Below are positions 10,744 through 21,424 of a stretch of DNA of 64,000 bases, in pieces; position 1 is the first letter of the stretch; each line of letters starts with the position of its first letter. The stretch is from NCBI GenBank assembly GCA_033977485.1, contig CM066990.1:15194001-15258000 (forward strand), written 5' to 3'. Below the pieces are notes generated by a model. The model was not told the origin of the DNA, did not search any database, and was given only the letters and a program-made list of their open reading frames with translations. The DNA is from Hydrangea macrophylla (Eukaryota; Streptophyta; Magnoliopsida; Cornales; Hydrangeaceae). Position numbers and translations under genes: made by a program.

Positions 10744-12751
10744 TGTGGTGATCACCGCACCACGAAAATACCAGTTTATTTTCAAAACTGTCCTCGCCGT
10801 GTTGGACTCCCACAATATGGGATTCTCCACCAATCATGAGGTGACATGTGTTTCCATTTATGGCAACTCATCATTGCTAAGTCTGTTTGGGAATGCTTTT
10901 GGTGCTTGTTTAGTGTCGTGCCATAAGTTAGTTTTTCCAAACAATATAAGTGATTCCTAGACTACTTGCCTATGTCTTATTTGGTTAGGTCTATTTAGTG
11001 TGTTAATCTTGTGCTTATAAGCTATTTTTCCAAACAACCACACTTGACCCCCTACCTATCTAAACCACCCTTTCAATATGTGATTCGGTATATACATATA
11101 TATAATTTCTATGTATATGAGCTGTGTATTTCAAATATTATGTATTTTGTTCATCAAATTTTGTTTGTAGAGTGAATTTCACATTTCACAACTTGGGCTC
11201 CAAATAGTCTTAGTTTGTTTTTCTTTATATACAACACACAAACATCTTCTTCACATTCACTGCAAAATTGAATTCTGAGAGTTTTAGTAGAGAGAGTTCA
11301 GAGAATTTTAGAATTCCTAGAGAGAGAAAACTCAACCACCATAGCTAGGAGCTTCACTTGGGTTTGCTTAAATTCTTGCTCTTTCTCAACAATTTCTCTA
11401 TATTAAATCTCAGTGACTATCATTAACTCACTCCTTATGTAATTTCCTACTTGTTTACTGCTTGTATGGTTTGAAATTGTGAACCACCATTATCAATTTT
11501 AATCATGGAGCTTGAGCTTGAAAAACATAATTTTCCAACCTCAACCAAAATTGGTTTTTAAAGATGAATATGAAAGATTACAGTATATATAGACAATGGT
11601 TAAAATATTGAAGCTTATTTTGTTCATAGGAGAAAGTATATTAGAAAATTAATTTTGACAACTTTTGATTTTTCATAAAATCCGAGAGCTATGGATTGAT
11701 TCATTTCTAGGAAGAAAGAAAAGTTTAAAAAAGAAAAATGAAAACTGGGCAGATCGCGCAAGTGGCCCGTACGAGCGACCCACGCACGCGAGGAGTTTGA
11801 CTTCTGACAGATAGAAAAGGTTTTATAAAGAAAATAAAAAAAAATAGAATAATCACACAAGCGGCCTGCGAGAGCGACTCACACGAGCGGCCAGCACACG
11901 CGACCTAGCAGTTTTCAGTTTTTGTCTGTTTTCTATTAAGGGACTGTTTGGACCAACTTTTTAAGGCTATTAAGGTTCTATTTGGGAATCTTACTAAATT
12001 AGAACCCTGTTTGGCACCCATGATAGTGCTAAAGTGTGGCCTATGGACACTCCCTGGTACCTGAGTCTGGATACTGCGTGAGGTTTCCTCCAGTATTTGC
12101 GAGCGGATTAGGTACTAAAGTGTGAGGCATTGGACACTCCTTGGTACCCCGTACTAAAGTGTGAGGCAAACTAGACACTCCCTGGTACCCCTGTGCTAAA
12201 GTGTGGCTATCGGAGTATTTTAAAGATACTAGAGTGAGAAAGTGGGTTCATGTGTTTATCGAGAGAAAAGAGTCGGTAAGATGAGTGGGTGCATTGTTTT
12301 CATACACGGACACATGTAACATGAGAGAAAGTTTACTAATGTTATTTTTTATTAGTTCATCATGCGGACTCACTTCTATGATATCCACCTGTTGAATAAT
12401 GGAAATTGGAAAATGGTGAATGAGTATGTTTTACATTCGAACATATGTTTTTAATACTCACCAGCTTCTCGAAGCTGACGATGTTGATGCGTCCTGGACA
12501 TTCATGTCTAGGCTTTTCAGGTTTAATCAGGAAGGACCTTATGACTATGCTAATTGAGAAAGGCTGCCTATGGAGAGAAATTGTTTATCATTATCTTACG
12601 TTTTAAGTTATGAACTGGATTTGTAATAAGGATGACTGTAATAGATGACAGAAATTATTTTGTTTCAAGGCGGTCTGTGCCTTTAGGTGATCCCGTGCTG
12701 TAATATTTCCTAACTTAGAAAACTTTTGTAAGCCTTGATTGCTCTACTCTG
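10744..12751 (+). repeat. Tekay-2 5' LTR, left part
   Basis: The right end (12300-12751) resembles 58320-58670 of the Tekay-1 LTR, including a hairpin CAGCTTC-TC-GAAGCTG followed by GACGATGTT and a shared TGGACATTC block. The LTR is cut at 12751 by the Ogre element and resumes at 33354. A TATA-like TTTATATACAAC lies near 11225. The start at 10744 (TGTGGTGATCACC) is a guess from TATA spacing. CG-rich repeats (11747-11910) and a short tandem array (12027-12205) lie inside. Confidence 0.6.
12027..12205. repeat. Short tandem repeats in Tekay-2 LTR
   Basis: About four imperfect copies of a 40-50-bp unit built from GTACTAAAGTGTGAGGC and GGACACTCCCTGGTACC. They lie within the U5 side of the LTR. 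No function can be assigned. Confidence 0.6.
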
Positions 12752-14967
12752 TGTGGATACCGGGCTTCGGACCACTTCTCTTGTTTGAGATTGTTTTGAA
12801 ATTGATTTGAATCAAAGAAAGAAAATAGGTCTGTTGAAAACAGATACAGAGTCTCCACTTGGTCTTTAAGGAACCAAGAAACCTAATTTTGACTCACCCA
12901 AATGGATAAAGGGCACCGGCCCTTCATAACCAAAGAACTTGGTTCGGGGTTTTGGTACGAGAGAGGAAGGAGCCTTTGTCGCGACTAAAACACCCTCAAC
13001 TCGCCCCATCTTTCGACGGGCCTCAATTAGCATCCAAATAATCATCTTATACTATGTATGGTTCGGCAATTAATACTATGATAGTATATTACATTACATA
13101 AGAAACTTGAAAATGAAAGATCTAAAGATAAAATATCATTCATAAGATCTAAGCCAAATATCATGCAATGTAAAGTGAAAGATCACACAAATAAACCTAG
13201 GAAAGATCGTCTAATCATGTATCAAATAATCGAGACTTCCTAATCTAAAGGGGGACATGAATTGTTATTGAAACAAGTAAGCAAAGAAATCAAAATATGC
13301 TTAGCAAGGCTAGAATGATGCATGTTATTCTTTGATAAAAGAAGACCTCTCAATCCCCGGGACGGATGAGAAAGGATGAATAGATCAAGGGGAAGCATGA
13401 ACGAGTGATCGAGTTCACTCCTTGTAATCTCCTTAGATTAAGAGTTACAAAAACCCCAACTCTTGCATGAATGCAATGTATGTATCTAAGAATGTGCAAA
13501 GGTTGTAGTGTGTTTTGTGTACATGGATTTCTAGAATGACATAGAAGTCTAAAATGTGTATGAATGGATGGATGAAATCAGTGTGGGATATGTACAAATG
13601 TAGTATGAACCACTTCCTAAGATATGAACTAATTTGGAATGCATATAAGCCTCAAATCAAAGAATGAAAGTTAAAGTGTACTTGCTGTGAATAGTGGACA
13701 GAACAGTAGCATGATCTTTTGGAATTTGAAAAGAGGGGTTAGGAATGTTTTCAATGCATGATTTTTTATGGAGATGTTCCTTATTGTGTCTAGAACACAA
13801 CCCAAAAGGCCAATCTTGAATAGCTATCACAGATTGAGAGAAATTACATAAACAATAGAGGTCACTCAGAAACAGAGTTCGTACTGTCGTCTGAAATGTT
13901 AGAAAATCTTAAAAAATGAAAAAGAATGATCTAGAGGCCCATTTTATACAGACAGTTTCCTAAGACATTGAATTTGAAGGGAAAAATAAGTTAGGACCAC
14001 CCCTTTTGGAAACGTTTTCTGGAAAAGGGGTCGTAAGTTGACCTAGCTGCTGTGATAGCAAAAAACAGAATGTTTGGAAGGAATGTTGGGACCCAAATGG
14101 ACCATTTCCAAGTACTTCCAAGTCAAACCAAAAATCATGGGTGTTCCCCAATGAGTTAGGAAGACTTTCCAAGTGGCCTTGTATCCATATGTTAAGTATT
14201 GTGTTCTAGAAAAATCTTTAAACTCAACTCACTCACTGTTTTGACTCATTGTTTTGAAGATTTTGGAGAAAACCAAGTTTTGTTTCTTGAAACCAAATGA
14301 GAGGGATTGAGAGGGGTTTTGAAATAGGTGTTTTGAAAACATGTTTTCAACACTCAATAAGGATCATAGCCACTTAGAATACCTACATCAAACTCATCAT
14401 TTAAGAACCTCCAAGATTGTTGGAGAGATTTATTTTGTTTTTGGACATAACTTCAATACATTCCAAGAATACCTTGGAAGTATTGAGGTTATGGTCATCA
14501 TCTATCAAACATGTTTTTGAGGTCAAGAGCTACTATCCATGAGGATTCACTCACCCCAAACTTCATGTCATCACTTAGATGATGATGAACTAGTAAGTAA
14601 ATAAAGAAAATAAAAAGAAATGGGATGAGAAGAGATGAACAATAAATAAGCAAGCAAGTAGATGATAATCAATAGATGATATTCATGAAGCATGAGACTT
14701 GTAGATTGGTGTATCACTCATATGTAATGACACTAGACATGGAAGAAGCTTCCACACTCTTGAATGCTCACTAAAATGGTGGTTGGGGAGTATTGAATGT
14801 TGAAGTAAATGGAAGTAATGAAGTAAAAACAAAGTTAGAACTCACTTTTGTTTTGAAAAATCAAAGAAGAAAGCTTCTTTTCTCTCCACTCTAACCTTAT
14901 CTCTACACTTTCTCTCCCAAACTTTCTCTAAACTTGTATTTGACTCCCCCCAAAATGAGGAGTAATG

Positions 14968-14985
14968 GGGTATTTATATAGGCCA
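14968..14985 (-). promoter_or_regulatory. Ogre LTR TATA box
   Basis: The minus strand reads GGCCTATATAAATACC, a canonical plant TATA element. The same site in the 5' LTR is near 32280-32295. Transcription would proceed toward lower coordinates, into the Tekay-2 LTR for this 3' copy. Confidence 0.75.
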
Positions 14986-15125
14986 ACTTGGGGTGTTTTT
15001 GGGATTTAGAAAGTACTTCCATTGGTCCCAAACATCTGAAATCATGAAATTACGTCGTTTTGGATTTTAATTAATCAAAATGGGACCACAAAAGTATTTA
15101 CAATAACTTACTGTTCTGGAGGGGA

Positions 15126-15188
15126 GTGCCGCGGCGGCACTGGGCCACTGCCGCGGCGGCAGTGGGCCAGTGCCGCGGCGGCACTGCT
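15126..15188. repeat. GC-rich dyad array in Ogre U3
   Basis: Three 22-bp units each contain a perfect inverted repeat of GTGCCGC or CTGCCGC around one central G. The minus strand includes GCCGCC, the core of the ERF-bound GCC-box. The array lies about 150-210 bp upstream of the LTR TATA box. The 5' LTR has two units, one with a mutated dyad (32437-32472). Two more units lie at about 17660-17699 near the antisense gene. Confidence 0.75.
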
Positions 15189-15555
15189 CCTCCCTTCGTC
15201 TGGATAATGCTGTTTAGGCCCCCCGAAGTTCCGGTATTCGCGAAAAGGCCCTATTTTGTCCGAAATTCACAGAAAATGCGTACAAACTCCAAATCGAGGT
15301 TGTGATATACCGTTGGAAAGGTAATGGAGTCTACTTTACATAAAAAATAGTTCGGGGATAGGTCACTTTGAAAAGTTTTGCGGTATTCGCGATAAAAGCC
15401 GATTTGGTCGCCTTTTTCGCCTTTGGAAATTCATAATAAATTCGTTTTAAATCCAGAAATTATGTGCGATATACCATTGGAAAGCTATTGACCTCTAGTA
15501 TCCATGAAAAATATTTGAAAATTGTTTCGGTGCCCCGATTCCAAAGTCAAATCTT

Positions 15556-15775
15556 GGTCAAACCGGTCAAACCTGGGATTCCCGGGAAGTTCTGGGAACC
15601 TCTGGGAGCTCCCAGGAGCTGATGTTTTCGCTCGATTTTCTTTTGGAACTTGTTTTAATACTTTTCTCATGATTTAGAATGGTTCTGGTGAATTCAAACA
15701 ATTTCGGTCAAACTTGGTCAAACTTGGTCAAACTCTGGTCAAACCTGGTCAAACCTTGTTCAAACCGGTCAACGG
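15556..15775 (-). promoter_or_regulatory. W-box-like array in Ogre U3
   Basis: Eight GGTCAA sites (TTGACC on the element's sense strand) lie at about 15556, 15565, 15706, 15716, 15726, 15737, 15747 and 15767. TTGAC(C/T) is the core of the W-box bound by WRKY factors. The motif density persists in the 5' LTR and in the older LTR at 4330-4535. Regulation by WRKY proteins is inference. Confidence 0.5.
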
Positions 15776-16062
15776 GGACTTTCGGGGAACTTTCGGGACT
15801 TCCGGGGGTCTCCGGGAGCTGACGATTTCATCCAGTTCTACTTAAAAACTCATTTTATCACTTTTCTTATGACGTAGCATGTTTTCAGAACTTTGGGACC
15901 AAATCTGGGAGTTTTCGGGCTTTCAGGGGCATTCTGGTCATTCTGAGCATTCTGAGAGATAGAGCTGACTTCCGAGAGTCCTTTTGAGTCTTTTACGATC
16001 ATTGCGAACCACCAAGCTATGGGTCTCCTAAATCTGATAGCCGACAAAATGGGGTGTCTACA

Positions 16063-16078
16063 GTTTGCCCCTCTTTGG
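16063..16078 (-). promoter_or_regulatory. Ogre 3' polypurine tract
   Basis: The minus strand reads CCAAAGAGGGGCAAAC immediately before the 3' LTR start TGTAGACACC. This is the expected plus-strand DNA primer. Confidence 0.85.
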
Positions 16079-16890
16079 CATGAACTTGCGAGGCAACGCA
16101 TGTCGCAAGCGAGTGCCAAAGTTTTGAAGAGACAGGACTTTTTGGAGGCTATAGATTTAGGACAAACAGCGTTGCAAAAGATGGAAGGATGATGCTGGTC
16201 GTGCTCCGCGTGAGCTGCCTACGTATCCCAAGGGGAATCAGACCAGGACGTAGTTCAGGACACAAAGGGATAAATCACATATGCACATACACAACAATCA
16301 GGCGGATGCTATGCTATATGAGGATGATATGCAATGTGTGGATGTGATATGATCTCATACATGAGTCCTATCATGCCTAGTTTTCTGATCCTAGAATGAG
16401 CAGGTGCCATGGGGTGTGCCACTCCGAGTGGGCTAGTGTTGTGCTAGTGTTTGTGATTGTGACGTGGTGGGTGACTCAGATAAGGGCATTGAAGTCTAGA
16501 AGACTCCGGGTTTAGGGGCAAACTTCTGGAAGTGTGCTTTGCGAGCGAATGTAATTGGGTGTGGGGTCTCAGAGGACTATGATCGAAGATGTCTTTTGGC
16601 AAATAACCGATGGACACAGGGGCTCCGGAAATTAAGAGACTGACATAGAAGTCACGGGACGAACGTGAAATCCTGGGACGTCCTATGATGAACATGGAGG
16701 CCCCAATGGTGTGATGAGAGCGATGGATCGACGATGTTTGCATCGAGATGACGAGTCGACAATGGACTACTGACGGTGTATAAATCCGCTGAGGATTGAT
16801 CTGAATCCGCTGAGGATTGATCTGAATCTGCTGGGGATGAAGCGATACTTTCTAGGATCTCTCTTCAACTACTCCTTTTGATCGAATCTT

Positions 16891-17375
16891 GAGAGCCTGT
16901 CAGGGCCTCTGGGAGCTGGTATCTGTTTGCTTTTGTCCTCGGGGGATGACGCAGGGTTCTCGGGGAATCTCTTTTGGTGCTCAAACCAAGAGAGCCTGTC
17001 AGGGCCTCTGGGAGCTGGTATCTGTCTGCTTTTGTCCTCGGGGGATGATGCGGGGTTCTCGGGGAATCTCTTTCGGTGCTCAATCCAAGAGAGCCTGTCA
17101 GGGCCTCCGGGAGCTGGTATCTGTCTGCTTTTGTCCTCGGGGGATGACGCAGGGTTCTCGGGGAATCTCTTTTGGTGCTCAATCCAAGAGAGCCTGTCAG
17201 GGCCTCTGGGAGCTGGTAACTATCTGCTTTTGTCCTCGGGGATGACGCAGGGTTCTCGGGGAATCTCTTTTGGTGCTCAATCTTGAGAGCCTGTCAGGGC
17301 CTCTGGGAGCTGGTATCCGTCTGCTTTTGTCCTCGGGGGATGATGCAGGGTTCTCGGGGAATCTCTTTTGTTGAT
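16891..17375. repeat. 99-bp tandem repeat, five copies
   Basis: Copies begin at 16891, 16990, 17089, 17188 and 17285 with GAGAGCCTGTCAGGGCC, so the period is 99 bp (97 for one copy). They lie between the 3' LTR and the antisense gene promoter. Because 99 is divisible by 3, repeated peptides appear in several frames on both strands; none looks like a real protein. Confidence 0.9.
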
Positions 17376-17659
17376 CGGGAACCAGGATTCATTACCAGAA
17401 TTCTCGTGTTTGATCGAAATTCGCGACGATTGTCCTGAAACGACTGATTCGGGTCTTCGGGAGCCGATTTTTCCCAGTTTTTGCCTGCTGGAGGTAGTTC
17501 TGACAACTTTTAGTCTGCTTGGGGTAAAACCTCATAAATCTTGACTGAAATGGGCCATCGGGGCTGATCGGGGCCAAAAACGGGCTGAAAAAGGCCAAAA
17601 CGGGCCAAAACGGGGCGAAACGGAGCAAAACGGAGCGACGCGGGGCCCACGGGGAGCAA

Positions 17660-17728
17660 TGCCGCGGCGGCACTGGGCCACTGCCGCGGCGGCACTGGGT
17701 GGCCGGACTTCATCTTCTTATATTTCGG
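17660..17728 (+). promoter_or_regulatory. Probable promoter region of antisense PMD gene
   Basis: Two 22-bp GC-rich dyad units identical to those of the LTR (about 17660-17699) are followed by a weak TATA-like CTTATATTTC near 17717. A 5'-UTR intron begins at 17816. A purine-rich run with AAAACGGGGC-type repeats lies just upstream (17560-17650). The promoter role is inference from position. Confidence 0.4.
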
Positions 17729-17918
17729 GTTTTTGAGCTCCTGAAGCTCATTCTTGGCCACTTTGAGGTGTTTTTGAAGCCAAAATTCATCAAAACGCAG
17801 CTTGTGCGCGCTCAGGTGAGTAATCTTTCCCCGTAGTTGGATTTTTGATTGGTGTTTTGGTTTGCCCAAATTTTCAAGAAGAAAGTTTAAATGTGACTTC
17901 CATTTTTCTTGTAGATCC

Positions 17919-20092
17919 ATGGCTTCGAGCTCAAGGAGACCGTCTAAGAAGGCCAAAGGACGGATGAAGGCCGAGATGCACACCCCGAACGTGATTTTGC
18001 GGGACCCCCAACACCATCTTTCGGCCGCGGCTCTAGCGAGCTTGGTATGTGAAACTTTTGACATTTTAGGACCACTTTTATGTACTATGCTAGTTTTGTG
18101 AGCCGTAGCGTACACTTAGAGACTGTTAGAAGTACAACTTGTGCTCAAATGTTGATTTTGTGAATTTTGCTCTCGGGTCGTGAATAGTGATTTTGTGCAT
18201 CTTTTGTCGCCTTTGTTGTGTGTAGGTGCCGGAAGTGGCCTTGAAAGGCCATGGTAGCCTTGCCCATGCTTTCTTATGGTATACCCAGCTTTCGCCCACC
18301 GTTAAGAGGATGGTTGATGATGCCGGGTTCGGAGGCTTCGTCCGCTTGGTTTCGAAAAGTAGCAATGATCTGGCTCACTTCTATGCACTGGCCGAGAGGT
18401 GGTGGGACACTACCAATACTTTCCACCTGCCGTTCGGAGAGATGACTATGACGCCTTTTGATTTCTCCATGATCACGGGCTTGAGGGTCGGCGGGAAGCG
18501 CCTGGTTCTGGACTATTTTTATGAGATTGACCCGGAGGCGGTGGAGATGTTGATTGGGGCTGTTCCCCCTAACCTGGAGAGGCATTGGTTCCCCTGCGGC
18601 TGGCTTTACCGGGCCTATGGTAGAGGTAATCACAATCTGAACAATTCCCAGCTTTTGAGGGTTTACCTTCTGTATGTCCTCGGGTGCTCCATCTTTGCGA
18701 CAAGGAACGACCGGGTGAGCTTGAGGCTCCTTTCTTGCCTGGCGACCATTGATGAGATCCCCTCCTACAACTGGGGCGGTGCTGCCCTGGCCCATCTCTA
18801 CAAGCATATGGGGGAGGTCTCTCGGGGCGATGTTAAATCTACTGGGGGATTCTGGCGGGCTTGGGAGGTATGCACTGCTTCTTCTTTTATTTCCATCTTT
18901 TTGATTTTCATACTTGTTCTGATTTCTCCTTTGTCTGTGCAGCTTTGGAGTTTTGAATACTTGAAGATGTTGGCTCCCTCCCCAGCAGACGAGTCAGGCG
19001 AGGATGAGGATGGTATGGCTCCTGTGCCTCTATTCCCACGAGGCTTGAGATGGCGGAGGGACGTTGTTGGGGTGAAGAGCGGGGCCCATCGGATTGTTTT
19101 GCTTCGGAACTTCTTAACTGGGTTGACAGCCTCTAGTGTTGATTGGGCGCCTTGGGAGGGCGTCGCTTATGCCGCCACTGAGGAGATACAAGCGGTTAAA
19201 TCTCTTACCTCTTGCCGCCTTCTGCTGGAGAGTACTGAGTGCAGGCAGTGGTTCCTTGGTGAGCGGGTGTCTTGGCAGGTGGTTGGTGGTTCCCAGTATC
19301 GCGTCCCTCATGATCCTCCTGTGATGGATGCTAGTGACCTTTCTGGAGATGCTCTGCTGGCGGCTTTAGCTGGCACCGATGTTTGGGACCATTTTCTTTC
19401 TGAGACCGGTTATGAGGCTTACCGTGGCCGTTTCCTGATGCCTAACTTCCCACTCCTGGAGGTGAGTTCTTTTTGTATTTTTTGTTTATATTCATTGTCC
19501 ATGTTTTTGATTTATCTTTTCCTAACTTATTCTGTGCCTTTAGCTTCGCGAGATGTACAAGAGACAGGCTCCTCAGGCTCCCGACCCTATCCCTCCTTGG
19601 GATTGGACTGTCAACATTCTTGGCGCTGATGGCACTCCCCAAATGATGGAGGTGCCGCGAGTCACATGTGGGTACCCTACTCAGCCAGCGGGCGTCCTCA
19701 ACGTTCCTTGGAGTTACGCTGAGGAGGGTCACGCCTTGGCGGCTAGCCTACAGTCCCTGGTCCTTACACGAGACCACCGGGTATGTCTCTAATTTTGCAC
19801 TTTCTTAAGGTTACAAGGTTCTAACCCTGGATTTTTTATTTTGACAGATGGATGGTATGCGGCAATTTGCCGCCAATCAGATGGCGTCCTTGGTAAGTCT
19901 CTGACTCGACTCTGTTTTTGTACTTTTTGTTTTTCCCTTACTGATTGCCCTCATTTTTATTTGCGTGTGCAGTATCGTGGAGGCGGGGCTGGCTCATCGA
20001 GGACTGGTCCAAGATGTAGAGGCGGTAGGAGGAGGCCGTCGCCGACGTACACTCCAGGTGGTCCGACGGAGGACGAAGAAGAGGAGGACTGA
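17919..20092 (+). CDS. Antisense plant-mobile-domain protein, six coding exons
   Basis: The coding exons I infer are 17919-18044, 18226-18867, 18943-19461, 19544-19780, 19848-19892 and 19973-20092, giving about 562 residues. All five introns begin GT, end AG and are phase 0. A further GT-AG intron lies in the 5' UTR (17816-17914). The ATG is in CCATGG context. The protein begins MASSSRRPSKKAKGR (basic). It contains the plant mobile domain (PF10536, aminotransferase-like) with LPFGEMTMTPFDFSMITGL, and ends in a Gly/Arg and acidic tail (TEDEEEED). The domain is shared by host MAIL/MAIN proteins and by retroelements. The gene runs opposite to gag-pol and lies between integrase and 3' LTR. Introns 2 and 3 happen to stay open in frame, so a single-exon reading is possible but loses the tail. 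Confidence 0.75.
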
Positions 20093-20425
20093 GGCTTCCC
20101 AAGCGGGAATTATTATTTTATTTTCTTTTCCTGTTTTCGATTGGGTTGTACTGAGGATATGATTATTAGGACAGTGTAGGACGATGTGTAGCACAATTTG
20201 TGACCTTTTGACAGAGTATTATGATGTTTTGCCTCCTAGGCCGGATATTTTCCGGTTTAGAGGCGCAGTTGTGTGCTTGTTGATATATGTGCATTGTGAT
20301 TGCTGGATGTTACTGCGATGGGCAGTTTTGTGATAGTGAGTGCTTTTGCCTTGCAGGTGGGATAGTCCGTGAAACGGGGAGGTGCTGCCGAAATTTTGAA
20401 TTTTGCTAGAGCCGCGACAGAAAAT

Positions 20426-21424
20426 ATGGCTTTGTATGATCCCGCCCACCTCACAGCTTGGCTGAACATTACGGATGGCGTGGAGCGGATCAACCTCTTT
20501 AGCTACGGCTTGACCGAGCTATTCTCTCTTTGCCAGATGACCCTGAACACTGAGTTCTTGCGTGCTGCCATTGCTCACTGGGACCCAGTGAACCATGTCT
20601 TCAACTTCAACGGCCTGGAAATATGCCCCATGCTTGAGGAGTTCTGCGCTATTCTCGGCTATGATTCTGACTCCGACTTGATTCTCCCTTCTGCTGATAC
20701 CCTCAGCCCTACGCGAGCCTTGGCTGAATACCTGAATTGCTCTGTCACTATTTCCCGCCGACTGATTCAAGGTAAGGTTCTCAACATTGCTTCTATTATT
20801 GCCCGGTATGCCAGTCCTGGGAATCCCAGCGTGTATGATGCTTCCCGTGGGGCCGCTTTGATATTGTGCATGACTTCGCACTTCCTGTTCTCGAGCACTT
20901 CCGTTGACTTGGTGCATGTGTGCCTCGGGCTGAAACTTAGCAGGAATCCCATGGCCATGGTTCTAGCTGAAACTCTGAACGGTTTGGACAATGCCTTCAA
21001 CCAAGGGACTCCTCTTCTTTTTGGGGCGCCTTTGGTGTTACAGGCTTGGCTTTACGAGCGCCTTCAGCTGTGGACAGGCCGTATACCACCAGTTTACTTT
21101 CGTCGAGCCGTGCTTCATTCTCATTATACCTTTGCCGATTGGGTGGGCATGATGAGCACCTTATCTGAGGCTGACATTTGCTGGATCGTGAGGCGTTGGG
21201 GCCTCTATGCTATCACCACGAGCCTCAGGGGTCACCAGAGAGTGTGGTTGATGGGTCTGAGAGAGACTTCTTTCTATCATCCTCGCCGTTTGGCCCGACA
21301 GTATGGACAGGTTCAGGAGGTTCCCCGAGGGTTTACTGAGAGGGTCTTTGCTTCCAGGATCAGAGCTACCACTATTGCTGCTTTTATTGATGGTTGGACT
21401 GACCGAGTAAAGGCCTACTTCTAA
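20426..21424 (+). CDS. Antisense DUF7745-like protein
   Basis: An ORF of 332 residues from the first in-frame ATG; the open frame extends upstream to a TAG at 20363. A TTGCAG acceptor at 20351-20356 suggests a spliced 5' UTR. Conserved features include HWDPVNHVFNFNGLEICPMLEEF near the start, an LFGAPLVLQAWLYERL helix, and MGLRETSFYHPRRLARQYGQ with QEVPRGF near the end. This pattern matches the DUF7745 family, which I know from plant retroelement-associated proteins including Ogre ORF1. Its molecular function is unknown. It follows the PMD gene by about 330 bp on the same strand and is antisense to integrase. Confidence 0.75.
   Translation: MALYDPAHLTAWLNITDGVERINLFSYGLTELFSLCQMTLNTEFLRAAIAHWDPVNHVFNFNGLEICPMLEEFCAILGYDSDSDLILPSADTLSPTRALAEYLNCSVTISRRLIQGKVLNIASIIARYASPGNPSVYDASRGAALILCMTSHFLFSSTSVDLVHVCLGLKLSRNPMAMVLAETLNGLDNAFNQGTPLLFGAPLVLQAWLYERLQLWTGRIPPVYFRRAVLHSHYTFADWVGMMSTLSEADICWIVRRWGLYAITTSLRGHQRVWLMGLRETSFYHPRRLARQYGQVQEVPRGFTERVFASRIRATTIAAFIDGWTDRVKAYF

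Larger units (their letters stand above)
12752..16062 (-). repeat. Ogre 3' LTR
   Basis: The LTR is 3311 bp. In minus sense it starts TGTAGACACCCC and ends CGGTATCCACA. The TATA box CCTATATAAATACC lies near 14970-14985 on the minus strand, leaving about 1.1 kb of U3 and over 2 kb of R-U5. U3 contains an internal duplication of about 215 bp (15556-15990), an array of GGTCAA motifs, and three GC-rich dyads (15126-15188). Its length exceeds the 5' LTR by exactly one 22-bp dyad unit. Confidence 0.95.

Noticed and set aside
12747..12751. Simple chance match as explanation of CTCTG flanks
   Set aside because: The 5-bp repeat sits exactly at both TG...CA borders, and the flanks together rebuild a Tekay-like LTR, so it is a true target duplication.
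16865..17286. Repetitive ORFs on both strands
   Set aside because: They are translations of the 99-bp tandem repeat in multiple frames, without coding signals.
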